Origin: Acidobacteriaceae bacterium
Lineage (GTDB): Bacteria; Acidobacteriota; Terriglobia; Terriglobales; Acidobacteriaceae
Direction: 5' to 3'
NCBI GenBank assembly: GCA_003134435.1
Contig: PLBE01000189.1
Coordinates: 1 to 37,480, forward strand
Length of the DNA stretch: 37,480 nt
The translations under genes were made by a program, and so were the position numbers. Shown here one piece after another: positions 25,148-33,977 of the stretch. The notes beneath the pieces were generated by a model. It saw only the letters and a program-made list of their open reading frames with translations. It was not told the origin of the DNA and made no database searches. The number at the start of each line of letters is the position of its first letter. The first letter of the stretch is position 1.

Positions 25148-28100
25148 ATGCAAAGAAATAAGAACGAGAGTGGCGAAACGATACAGAGCGACATACTGGG
25201 GAGTAGGAACATGTTGAGCAACCGACAGCACGTCAAGGGATTCACGTTAATCGCGACCTTGCTGATGCTGTTGCTGCTTTCTGGGATTGCAATTGGGCTC
25301 CTGATGATGGTCACCACCGAAGGCAAGGTGGGCGGGACCGACCTGCAGAATAACATGGCCTATCACGCCGCCGAAGGTGGCATTGAAAATATGGCCGCGA
25401 ACCTGGCTGGTGCTTTGCAGAACGCCCAGGCCACAACCCCGGCCGAAATCTGCAACGTGGGTATGCCCAACACGAACGGGCCGACGCTGCCTGGAGTTAC
25501 CTGGCTGCAGTATTCCGCAATTCCGCAGGGCCTGAGTTGTCCGCCAGCGAATAATGCAACCCTGACTTACACCTGGGGACAGATCACTTCCGGGCCGAAC
25601 CAGGGCTTGTGGGCGCAAACCATTCCGATCAATATGCTGGCGACAGCGGCCATGCCGGGCGGGCAGGAAGTGAGCATGTCGCGGAGCGCGCAGATTGCTT
25701 TGATTCCGGTGTTTCAGTACGGTGCATTCTCGGAAGGCGATCTGGCCTTCTTCAGCACACCCAGTCTCGATTTTAACGGGCGCGTACACACCAATGGCGA
25801 CCTGTACCTGGGCGTGGCTGCCGGGAATACACTTACCTTTCACCACAAACTGGAAGCCTACGGGAACGTGGTCGAGAACTATCTTCCGAACGGGGTAACG
25901 GTCGCGAACGGGAACGACCTGGGCACTGTGTACATACCGACCACGGAGGGAGGATGCACGACCACGACGACAAGTTGCGTAGCCAAGAATATCAACGGCG
26001 ACAGCACCTACGGCCAAGGGAGCGTGCAGGGCAAGGGAGGAAATCCGCCGCAATCGACCTATGTTCCGGCGAGTGGAACCGACACCTGGACTCCTTTCTC
26101 CGAGAGCACCACCAATTCCGAGATCATCAACGGAAACTATGGAAATACGGCGGCGCACCAGTCAGGAACGGGCGCGCGCAAACTTTCGCTGCCCTTCGTG
26201 GGAGGAAACACTTTACCCTACGAAATTATTCGCCGGCCACCGGCGGGCGAAAACACCACGACAGCGCTATCCGCGTCGCGTGAATACAACATGGCGCAAA
26301 TTCGAGTGCTGCTCGATGACGATCCGGCAAACTTGCCGGGCGGAGCTTCGGATACGAATAACGTCCGGCTGGCGAATGTGACGCAAACCACCGGCAACAC
26401 GGTGGCCACGACGTGGGGAGTGCCGATCCCGGCGCCTAACTACTCAACCGCGACGTTCCCAACTCCATCGGGAGGAAATACTTACAATCTGTACTTCGCG
26501 TCCGCATCGAACGCGGTTCCGATTCCGTCCAGTTGTCCGACGGCTGCGGGCAACCCGCCAGTTTGCAGCACGCCCGACTGGCCCTATGCGCCGCTTTCGA
26601 CCTTTGCCGCCTGGACTGCCTCACAGGGGCTGCAGCCGGCGGGCGCGCCGATTCTATGGAGCTACGGTATAACTCCTCCCACTCCGTCGAATCCCCCAAC
26701 ACTTAGCATTTGTCCCCCGGCCAGTCCTGCGCCATTGAGCGTGCCTGTCGGGTGCCAGAACGGCGTATACCCGTACTACCCTCTTCCCATCGCCGACACT
26801 CCCGTGGCCTCGGGCGCGCTTACCAACTACCCACACCTGGCCGCTTCCAATGCCTGGAGCCTGATTGATGGCTATTTGCGGGTGGAATACCACAACTCAT
26901 CGGGCCAGTGGGTTCCGGTAACCAATGAATGGCTGCAGTTGGGATTTGCGCGTGGGGTCACGCCGCCGACGGCCAATCGAGCCGGACTCCCTGCAACCGG
27001 CACTAAGAATCCCATCAATCCAAACGCCATTCTGCTGTTGCAAGAGCCTGCGGACCGGTCCACCGGGCCCACGCTTATGGCGGAACCAACCGTTTCAGGA
27101 GGCGTCTGGGCCGTCTCACAAGCCGGCGCTCCGACCTGCAGTACGACTTCGGGGAGCGGGGCAGGTCAAAGATGCACGTCGTGGACCGCCGGCACTCCAG
27201 CGGTGCCATTGCTGGCGGCGGACTCCGGAGTATCGGGAGGACAGTGGGTCTTCGGCGTCACTCCGGCCAGCCCCACGGCGACCACTCCGCAGAGTCTCAC
27301 CCAGTTCAACTGGTACCCCATCAATTTTTACGATGCGCGCGAAGGCGAGGTTCGCGACGTGGACCAGGGCAACAACAGTTGCACCTCGAACGGAGTAATG
27401 AACGCCGTTGAAATCGATGTGGGCAATTTGCAGCAATGGCTGAAGGCAAACATCGGCAGCAGCGGCACCAGCGTGGAATACACGACGCAGAATGGCTACG
27501 TGCTGTATTTTTCGGACCGGCGCGGCATGCTGCTGAATCCCCATGCCACTTCCACGCACCTTGCGAATACAAAGAGTGGCGACTCGGGCCTGGAAGATGT
27601 GGTAAACGCCTCCAGTCAAGCGGGCACTCCCGACGGAGTGCTGGAACCGGCCGCGGCTGGCGCTCCCTTATCGCCCGCAGGCGTCGCGCTATCTCCCGAA
27701 GATGTCAATGAGAATGGAGTACTGGACAACTGGGGCACGGCGGACTTGGGACTGGGCCAGTGGAACGGCACGACGAATCAAAATACGCAGATCGTTCTTT
27801 CGAACCCGGACAACCCCTATTTGCCACGCATTGCGAGCTGCAGCACGACTGGGCGCAAGAACTGGGTCAGCGGGGCGCGCCACGTTTTGAAGCTGGTCGA
27901 CGGTTCGCTGGGCAACCTGCCGATCACTCCGGTGGGAACTTCGGAAACCATCGCTGGCGTCACCAAGACGTACTATGGCGGATTCACGGTGGCGGCGGAG
28001 AATCCGGTTTATATCCAGGGCGACTATAACAGCGTGACCGCCGGCGGTGTCACTACCGATACGTTCTTTACCAACCAGCAGAATACGGCGCCAGCAAAGG

Positions 28101-28630
28101 ACTTGGCTGGATATGTTCCAGCCGCGGTGATTGCCGACGCGGTGACGGTTCTCTCCAATAGCTGGGATGACCGGGTAAGCATGGTCGGCACCGCGACGAC
28201 TACAGATATTACCTATGCTGCAAATCCTTACGCGGGCGATCGCATCGCCAGCACCACCAGCTACCGGGTCGCTATCGCCGGGGGCAAGAACATGTCCTTC
28301 CCGATGCCTTCATGGGACACGAACTCGGCCGACTACCCCTTTGCCACCGATGGCGGCGTGGGCAACTTCCTGCGGTTCCTGGAACAGTGGTCGGGACAAA
28401 CCCTGAACTACGGTGGCTCGCTGGTAAGCATGTACTACTCCACCTATAACACCGGACTGTTCAAGTGCTGCACTTACATCGTGTACTCTCCGCCGGTCCG
28501 CAACTATGTTTTCGACGTGGACTTCACTCTTCCGGGAGGAGTAGGACTGCCGCCCGGAACGCCACTTTTCCGCGACGTGGAAACCCTGGGCTACCGCCAG
28601 TTGTTTTCGACACGCACGACCGGGCAGTGA
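25148..28630 (+). CDS. Giant PilX-like pilus assembly protein, first paralogue
   Basis: The frame starts at ATG 25148, but GGGGAG (25198-25203) lies 7 bases before ATG 25211, which may be the true start. The leader ends in HVKG/FTLIATLLML. Position +5 is Ala, not Glu, as in many PilX N-terminal domains. Hydrophobic SGIAIGLLMMV and the PilX signature TDLQNNMAYHAAEGGIE follow. At 1160 residues it is several times longer than the usual ~200-residue PilX. The rest is an Asn/Thr/Gly/Pro-rich secreted-type region with the repeated landmarks NAWSLIDGYLRVEY, GYVLYFSDRRGMLLNPH, DVNENGVLD (EF-hand-like, 27701-27727), ENPVYIQGDYNSV and ETLGYRQLFSTRT. It probably sits at the pilus tip as an adhesin or co-factor of PilY1. 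It is closely related to the next gene. Confidence 0.87.
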   Translation: MQRNKNESGETIQSDILGSRNMLSNRQHVKGFTLIATLLMLLLLSGIAIGLLMMVTTEGKVGGTDLQNNMAYHAAEGGIENMAANLAGALQNAQATTPAEICNVGMPNTNGPTLPGVTWLQYSAIPQGLSCPPANNATLTYTWGQITSGPNQGLWAQTIPINMLATAAMPGGQEVSMSRSAQIALIPVFQYGAFSEGDLAFFSTPSLDFNGRVHTNGDLYLGVAAGNTLTFHHKLEAYGNVVENYLPNGVTVANGNDLGTVYIPTTEGGCTTTTTSCVAKNINGDSTYGQGSVQGKGGNPPQSTYVPASGTDTWTPFSESTTNSEIINGNYGNTAAHQSGTGARKLSLPFVGGNTLPYEIIRRPPAGENTTTALSASREYNMAQIRVLLDDDPANLPGGASDTNNVRLANVTQTTGNTVATTWGVPIPAPNYSTATFPTPSGGNTYNLYFASASNAVPIPSSCPTAAGNPPVCSTPDWPYAPLSTFAAWTASQGLQPAGAPILWSYGITPPTPSNPPTLSICPPASPAPLSVPVGCQNGVYPYYPLPIADTPVASGALTNYPHLAASNAWSLIDGYLRVEYHNSSGQWVPVTNEWLQLGFARGVTPPTANRAGLPATGTKNPINPNAILLLQEPADRSTGPTLMAEPTVSGGVWAVSQAGAPTCSTTSGSGAGQRCTSWTAGTPAVPLLAADSGVSGGQWVFGVTPASPTATTPQSLTQFNWYPINFYDAREGEVRDVDQGNNSCTSNGVMNAVEIDVGNLQQWLKANIGSSGTSVEYTTQNGYVLYFSDRRGMLLNPHATSTHLANTKSGDSGLEDVVNASSQAGTPDGVLEPAAAGAPLSPAGVALSPEDVNENGVLDNWGTADLGLGQWNGTTNQNTQIVLSNPDNPYLPRIASCSTTGRKNWVSGARHVLKLVDGSLGNLPITPVGTSETIAGVTKTYYGGFTVAAENPVYIQGDYNSVTAGGVTTDTFFTNQQNTAPAKDLAGYVPAAVIADAVTVLSNSWDDRVSMVGTATTTDITYAANPYAGDRIASTTSYRVAIAGGKNMSFPMPSWDTNSADYPFATDGGVGNFLRFLEQWSGQTLNYGGSLVSMYYSTYNTGLFKCCTYIVYSPPVRNYVFDVDFTLPGGVGLPPGTPLFRDVETLGYRQLFSTRTTGQ

Positions 28631-28656
28631 GATAAGGCGCAGTCGATGGAGACACT

Positions 28657-28719
28657 CCGGTAACGTTGACGGAAACCCTGGTTTGCCTCAAGTTCGGAGA
28701 TGGCCTTTAGAACGACTCC
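28657..28719 (+). pseudogene. Relic of a pilW 3' region with in-frame stop
   Basis: These 63 bases align without gaps to 24860-24922 inside the pilW gene, with 50 identical positions counted by eye. Translated in the pilW frame they read LTETLVCLKFGDGL, a TAG stop, then NDS, against VTENVVYLKFSYDLYNDS. The fragment has no start and lies between the two PilX-like genes. It is best explained as the remains of a pilW copy from a tandem duplication of the pilW-pilX block. Confidence 0.8.
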
Positions 28720-28754
28720 GGGAGTTGGCAGGGGGTACATAAGGGAGCAAAACG

Positions 28755-31700
28755 ATGTGGGGTAAGAACTCAGAGAGTAACGATATGAAGAGCGGCGGAC
28801 TGCACATCAAGGGCTTCACGCTGATTGCGACCTTGCTTATGCTGCTACTGCTGTCGGGAATTGCGATCGGGTTGCTGATGATGGTCACCACTGAAGGCAA
28901 GGTGGGTGGGACCGATCTGCAGAACAACCAGGCCTATCACGCGGCCGAGGGTGGCATTGAGAAAATGGCCTCGGATTTGAATGCGACGATCCAGAATATC
29001 TCGGCCCCCACTCCTTCACAGATCTGCGCCCTGAGCAATCTGCAGCCAACTTTATCGGGAGTCACCTGGAAAGACTATTCGGTGATGCCGGGGACGGCGC
29101 AGGGCTCAAGTTGCCCCTCGACTCTGAGTTCCACGTGGGGAGTCATCACGGGCTCCGGGCAGAACGCGGGCCTGAAGGCGCAGATTATCCCGGTGAACAT
29201 GCTGGCAACGGCGAGCATGCCGGGGGGCCAGGAAGTAAGCATGACGCGCCAGGCGCAGGTGGCGCTGATTCCGGCATTCCAGTTCGGCGTCTTCTCGGAA
29301 GGCGACCTCTTATTCGAAAACGGCGGCAATCTTGATTTCGCCGGCCCCGTGCACACTAACTCGGACTTGTATCCTTTCTCCGCCGGGACCCTGACTTTTC
29401 ACTATCCTGTTTCGGCCTACGGCAACGTGATTCGTTACCAGTTGCCGAACGGAATCGTGGCTGCTGGGACTTACGCTAACCCGGTATACATTCCGAGCGC
29501 GGCGGGCGATTGTTCGGCACCTGGAGCGGCGGTAACGGGTTCCTGCACCGCCATGTCTGTGCCCACCAACCCTGCGGGCCCCAACTATGGGGACGGCAGT
29601 GTGACGGGCGCGGGCACATCCACGGCACAGCCGGCGGCAAACAATAACCCGGTTTGGAGTACTTTCTCGAAAAGTACAACAAATCTCATGCTCACCAACG
29701 GGAACTACGGAAGTCAAACAAACCCGGGAACGGGCGCCAAGAAACTTTCGCTGTCGTTCGTGAGCGGAGGCGCACAACCTTACGAAATCATTCGACGGCC
29801 GCCGGTGGGCGAGGACACTAACTCGGCGATAAGCCAGGCGCGCGAATATAACATGGCTCAGATTCGCGTGTTGCTGAGCGACGATCCGACAGAATTTCAA
29901 AACGGCACGGGATGGTCGGATTCCCAAAACGTCCGGTTGGCGAACCTGACGACGACACAAGCTTCGCTTCAAGGCGGGAACGCGACGGCTACTAATCCAT
30001 GGGGAATCACCATGACTGCCGGCAACTACGGATCGGCCTTCGGGTCGCCCACCTCCGGCAACAACTTCACGCTGTACTTCGCCGCCGCATCGAACGCCGT
30101 TCCGATTCCGGCCAACTGTTCGGGCGCGACGTGCCCCACTCCAGAGTGGCCCTATGCTCCTCATGTGTGGGCAAGCGGGTCAGCGCCTCTGAATCCATTT
30201 CCATCAACGCAGGGACTTCAGCCCACCACACTCGCGCCGACGTTTTTGAATAACGGAGCCACTCCGTCGATTAACCTGTGTACGCCGACGGGCGTCGCTG
30301 CCGGTAACGTGCCGATCGGTTGCCCCTCGACCCAGACTTATCCGTACTATGCGCTACCGAACCCGAATCTTCCGGTTGCCTCCGGCGCCTTGACCGCCTA
30401 CAACTCGGGCAACTCCAATGCTTGGAGCCTGATCGATGGCTACCTGCGTGTGGAGTACAAGGATGCAACAGGCGTTTGGCACCCCGTGACGACAGAATGG
30501 CTGGGACTGGGATTCGCACGCGGCACGGCCGCGCCTACGGCCAATGGGGCAGGCCTTCCCGTGGGTGGAATTTCCAACCCGATCAACCCGAATGCGATTC
30601 TGCTGCTGCAAGCACCCGCCGACCGCCTGACTACAGCCCCCGCGAGTCTAACCGGAACCACCGTCCCCGCAGAACCCGCAGCCAGCGGGGCGAGTGCGCC
30701 TTCAGTCGCGACGGCCCCAGTGTGCACGCATACGGTGTCGGGCGTCTGCACCACCTGGACCCTTGGCGTGCCACCTCTATTAGCTTCGGATTCGGGATCG
30801 GGAGGGCAGTGGGCATTCGGCGTCACGCCGACCGCCCCTTCGGCGACGACACCGCAAAGCCTCACCCAATACAACTGGTATCCGATCAACTTCTATGATG
30901 CCCGGGAGGGCGAGGTTCGGGAGCAGGACTGGACAAGCGGGACAGTCGCGAGCGCATCAGACACGACGTGCACGACCAATGGTGTAATGAACGCGGTCGA
31001 AATCGACGTGGGCAACCTGAAGCGGTGGCTGGCGGGACAGATCGGCACCAGCGGCGCGCATGTTGATTACGCGGCGCAGAATGGATACGTGCTGTATTTC
31101 TCGGACCGGCGGGGCATGCTGCTGAATCCGCACCCGCCTCTGGGTGGAGCGGCGACTAAAACTGGAGACTCGGGCCTGGAGGACATAATCAATTCCTCCA
31201 GTCAGACCGGCACACCAGACGGGGTTCTGGATCCGGTTCCAAGCGGCAGAACGTACTCTCCCGAAGATGTGAATGAAAATGGCTACCTCGACAATTTTGG
31301 GGCGGCGAACCTGGGACTCGGCTTCTACGGCATCACGGGCAATACTGCCCAGAACCTAAATACGCTCGTTAACAGCAACACGTCCAGGCCTGATCCCTTT
31401 GGCACGGGCGGGAGCGGCAGTGCCGGCTACACGACGAACCGGATCGCGGTTTGCGGCACGACCGGGCGCAAGAACTGGGTGAGTGGCGCGCGTCACGTTT
31501 TGAAACTGGTCGATGGCTCGCTGGGTAACTTACCGCTGCGACCCTCTCCGATCGCAATTACAAGTGGCGGCACAACGACAAACTACTGGGGCGGATTCAC
31601 CGTGGCGTCGGAAAACCCGGTGTACATCCAGGGCGATTACAACAGTGTCGCCGGCGACACAACCTGGAACGCCACCCCATCGGACGAAACCGGAATGGCG

Positions 31701-32180
31701 GCGGCGGCTGTGATTGCCGATGCTGTTACTCTAGTCTCGAATAACTGGGATGACCGGAGAAGTACGCTGGGCGTCTCGGGGAGCACTTCTCCGACCTACC
31801 GGCAGAACCGGCCCGCGAGCACGCAAACTTACTACAGGGTGGCGATCGCTTCCGGGAAGAACATGAATTTCACGAGCCCGTCCTGGGTCACAAGCGCGAA
31901 TGACGTCGGCATCGATGGAGCAGTAGGAAACTTCATGCGCTTGTTGGAAGACTGGGGGAGCAGTACCCTGAATTACAAGGGCTCGATCGTCAGCTTATAT
32001 TACTCGACGTATGAGACCGGGATCTTCAAGTGCTGCCAGGAAGTGTACGTAAACGGAAACCGGAATTACATTTTCGACTTGGACTTTAACAGTCCTTATG
32101 GTTTGCCGCCCGGAACACCGATGTTCCACGACGTGGAGACTTTGGGCTACCGGCAGATGTTCTCGGCGCGCACAAACTAA
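28755..32180 (+). CDS. Giant PilX-like pilus assembly protein, second paralogue
   Basis: AGGGAG precedes ATG 28755 by about 7 bases. The 1141-residue product matches the first paralogue nearly residue for residue in the N-terminal helix and PilX signature (leader end HIKG/FTLIATLLML, then TDLQNNQAYHAAEGGIE). It shares the same landmarks along its length: EYNMAQIRVLL, NAWSLIDGYLRVEY, NGYVLYFSDRRGMLLNPH, DVNENGYLD (31266-31292), WVSGARHVLKLVDGSLGNLP and ETLGYRQMFSART. The differences are concentrated in Ser/Thr/Pro-rich stretches between these blocks. Position +5 is again Ala. The two probably assemble with the upstream minor pilins, either together or as alternatives. A strong terminator follows 20 bases after the stop. 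Confidence 0.87.
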   Translation: MWGKNSESNDMKSGGLHIKGFTLIATLLMLLLLSGIAIGLLMMVTTEGKVGGTDLQNNQAYHAAEGGIEKMASDLNATIQNISAPTPSQICALSNLQPTLSGVTWKDYSVMPGTAQGSSCPSTLSSTWGVITGSGQNAGLKAQIIPVNMLATASMPGGQEVSMTRQAQVALIPAFQFGVFSEGDLLFENGGNLDFAGPVHTNSDLYPFSAGTLTFHYPVSAYGNVIRYQLPNGIVAAGTYANPVYIPSAAGDCSAPGAAVTGSCTAMSVPTNPAGPNYGDGSVTGAGTSTAQPAANNNPVWSTFSKSTTNLMLTNGNYGSQTNPGTGAKKLSLSFVSGGAQPYEIIRRPPVGEDTNSAISQAREYNMAQIRVLLSDDPTEFQNGTGWSDSQNVRLANLTTTQASLQGGNATATNPWGITMTAGNYGSAFGSPTSGNNFTLYFAAASNAVPIPANCSGATCPTPEWPYAPHVWASGSAPLNPFPSTQGLQPTTLAPTFLNNGATPSINLCTPTGVAAGNVPIGCPSTQTYPYYALPNPNLPVASGALTAYNSGNSNAWSLIDGYLRVEYKDATGVWHPVTTEWLGLGFARGTAAPTANGAGLPVGGISNPINPNAILLLQAPADRLTTAPASLTGTTVPAEPAASGASAPSVATAPVCTHTVSGVCTTWTLGVPPLLASDSGSGGQWAFGVTPTAPSATTPQSLTQYNWYPINFYDAREGEVREQDWTSGTVASASDTTCTTNGVMNAVEIDVGNLKRWLAGQIGTSGAHVDYAAQNGYVLYFSDRRGMLLNPHPPLGGAATKTGDSGLEDIINSSSQTGTPDGVLDPVPSGRTYSPEDVNENGYLDNFGAANLGLGFYGITGNTAQNLNTLVNSNTSRPDPFGTGGSGSAGYTTNRIAVCGTTGRKNWVSGARHVLKLVDGSLGNLPLRPSPIAITSGGTTTNYWGGFTVASENPVYIQGDYNSVAGDTTWNATPSDETGMAAAAVIADAVTLVSNNWDDRRSTLGVSGSTSPTYRQNRPASTQTYYRVAIASGKNMNFTSPSWVTSANDVGIDGAVGNFMRLLEDWGSSTLNYKGSIVSLYYSTYETGIFKCCQEVYVNGNRNYIFDLDFNSPYGLPPGTPMFHDVETLGYRQMFSARTN

Positions 32181-32200
32181 ATATCTGCAATCAAACTTCG

Positions 32201-32228
32201 GACCCGATCCGCAAGGATCGGGTCTTTT
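32201..32228 (+). terminator. Strong Rho-independent terminator of the pilin operon
   Basis: GACCCGATCC (32201-32210) and GGATCGGGTC (32215-32224) form a perfect 10-bp stem closed by a GCAA tetraloop and followed by TTTT. It lies 20 bases after the last PilX-like gene. Confidence 0.92.
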
Positions 32229-32269
32229 GTCGAGCAGGAGTTCTGGAGATTTGCCAGCGCCAATGTGTC

Positions 32270-33223
32270 TTAGCGAGGCTTGCGCAGGGGCGGGACCGGC
32301 TCATTACCCTTTCGAGCAAGACCTTCGGGCGCGAGCGGAGCATTGACCGCCAAGTCGATGGCCCAGCAATCGGCCAAGATCTTCCAGGTACCAGCGGGTT
32401 GCCGGACCAGGACGATTAGATATTTTCCCCGTTCTTCGCGCCGCTTCCCCATGGCGACCGGCACCAGCATCTTGCAACGGCCGAGATCGAGGGCGATGTC
32501 ACCCATCACCTCGAGGCGCAACGATTCCATCTCGACGTCGCCCAATCCAGCTTCGAGCAAGGAGACAAGAAACTCGCGGATCGCGGGCAGGCTGCGAACC
32601 GGCGGAACGCTAGAGCGGATGAGAGTCGCGTCGGCTGAGTAGAGTTCAAGCAGGTCGTCGATATGTTTAGTGTTGCAGGCCTGAGCCCAATCCTGCACCA
32701 CCTGACGGGCGCTGGCTTCAGCGCGGCCTCCAGTCGAAGTACCCGAGGGGCCCCCAACCGACGCACCGGGGGCACGGCCGCGAGGGGCAGTCGGCTCGGC
32801 CTCGATGGCGGGCGCTCCGAATACGGATCCCGCGCCGGGGACAAGATGATGATAATGGTGGTGAAGGTGATGTTGCCCGCTGAATCGAGCGGTAGAATCG
32901 CCTGCGCCGGCCTGGTTCGGAATTCCGCACCAGACACAAAAGCGAGCGCCCGCAGGCAACGCGCCTCGGCAGGCGGGGCAGGTCGCGCCCACCGATTCCG
33001 GTTCGCCGTCGGCCGCCAGGTCTTGTGCGGCGGCCGCATTCCCCGACATGCGCTGGATTGCTTCCACAGCTGCAGCCACAGCTTCTGCGTTCGGTTTCGG
33101 CCAGCGGAAGTTGGCGGGGAGCCGCTGAAAAAACTCTTCCATCTCCTTGCCCTCAATGGGAGGATCATTTTCGGGATTGGGAGGATTGGGCTTATCTTTG
33201 GTCACGGAAACCTCGTCGCTCAT
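32270..33223 (-). CDS. Zinc-ribbon protein with His-rich linker and C-terminal NTF2/SnoaL-like domain
   Basis: The frame is open back to 33934, but the likely start is the ATG ending at 33223 (MSDEVSVTKDKPNPPNPEND), as the upstream part overlaps the neighbouring gene. No Shine-Dalgarno is seen. The 317-residue product has a zinc-ribbon motif CPACRGALPAGARFCVWCG (C-x2-C, C-x2-C), then the His-rich HHLHHHYHH and a Pro/Gly/Ala-rich linker. A C-terminal ~130-residue domain (VVQDWAQACNTKHIDDLLEL through ILADCWAIDLAV) has the pattern of the SnoaL/DUF4440 branch of the NTF2-like fold. No catalytic role can be assigned. A TonB-C-like gene lies 20 bases upstream on the same strand, so the two may be cotranscribed. 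Confidence 0.82.
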   Translation of the reverse strand: MSDEVSVTKDKPNPPNPENDPPIEGKEMEEFFQRLPANFRWPKPNAEAVAAAVEAIQRMSGNAAAAQDLAADGEPESVGATCPACRGALPAGARFCVWCGIPNQAGAGDSTARFSGQHHLHHHYHHLVPGAGSVFGAPAIEAEPTAPRGRAPGASVGGPSGTSTGGRAEASARQVVQDWAQACNTKHIDDLLELYSADATLIRSSVPPVRSLPAIREFLVSLLEAGLGDVEMESLRLEVMGDIALDLGRCKMLVPVAMGKRREERGKYLIVLVRQPAGTWKILADCWAIDLAVNAPLAPEGLARKGNEPVPPLRKPR

Positions 33224-33243
33224 ATTGTAGGAGAATTCTCGCG

Positions 33244-33726
33244 CTAGGGAATACTGAATCGTATCTGGGCTTCTGCATCGGTGGGGACACCGTTGCAGAG
33301 CGCGGGCCGATAGCGCCAGACGCGAACCGCATGCAGCACGATCTGGTCTTCCTCGGTACCGCCACCGTCCAGAATGAACGCGCTGTGCACTAGACCGTCC
33401 GATCCAACGATGAAGCTGACGCGCACCTGGAGATCGTCTTGGACTTGCAGCAGGGGGTCGGGCGTAAACAGCGCTTCGGGCGGTTGCACGCTGGCGCATT
33501 TTGGCAGAGCCAATGGTGCCGAAACAGTGGAAAACTCGGAGGTGTGCGCGGGCACGCGGCCCAGGGCTTTTTCCAATTGGGATAACGGAGTGTGTTGCGG
33601 CAGGACGCGCGATGGAGAAGGTGAAGTTACCAAGCACCAGGCGATGACGCCTGTGAGACCGAGCATCAACACGAGTGCGAGCGCCTTCCCGATGGTCACC
33701 CGCTCGCTCGGCCAGAGACACTGCAT
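33244..33726 (-). CDS. Small membrane-anchored protein with a TonB C-terminal-like domain
   Basis: The 160-residue product has one N-terminal membrane helix (about 13-35, GKALALVLMLGLTGVIAWCLV) and a Pro/Ser-rich periplasmic linker. A C-terminal domain of about 90 residues contains LQVRVSFIVGSDGLVHSAFI, then LHAVRVWRYRPALCNG and a final AQIRFSIP strand. That is the TonB_C/energy-transducer pattern (V-x-F-x-V-xx-DG, then W-x-[FY]-x-P). Cys 76 and Cys 144 could form a disulfide. No ExbB/ExbD genes are adjacent, so a stand-alone role is likely. No Shine-Dalgarno is visible before the ATG. Confidence 0.75.
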   Translation of the reverse strand: MQCLWPSERVTIGKALALVLMLGLTGVIAWCLVTSPSPSRVLPQHTPLSQLEKALGRVPAHTSEFSTVSAPLALPKCASVQPPEALFTPDPLLQVQDDLQVRVSFIVGSDGLVHSAFILDGGGTEEDQIVLHAVRVWRYRPALCNGVPTDAEAQIRFSIP

Positions 33727-33884
33727 CGGGGGTCAGGAGGCAATTAGCATTCCAGCCCCAACAAAAATTAAAAGTCTTTGTTGTTAGTCTCTTAGGGGGG
33801 GTCTCCACTATAACTGCTGAACGCGGGTGTAATCCGTTGCAGCGGTATCGCAACCTGGCAGCGGGGTAGTGGCCAGTTTGCGGC

Positions 33885-33930
33885 GCGGACACTCCTGTCC
33901 GCCAAAGCGTCTGTCCGAGGAACTCCTCGG
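33885..33930. repeat. Pair of small palindromic elements in an intergenic region
   Basis: GCGGACA (33885-33891) pairs with TGTCCGC (33896-33902) around CTCC, and CCGAGG (33915-33920) pairs with CCTCGG (33925-33930) around AACT. They lie between two minus-strand genes, without T-runs. They look like a dispersed intergenic palindrome (REP-like) or a transcript end. A copy number cannot be judged from this window. Confidence 0.5.
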
Positions 33931-33977
33931 GCAATCCGCTCGCCGCGGCAGCGGCCTCTACATGATCGAATGGCGGG

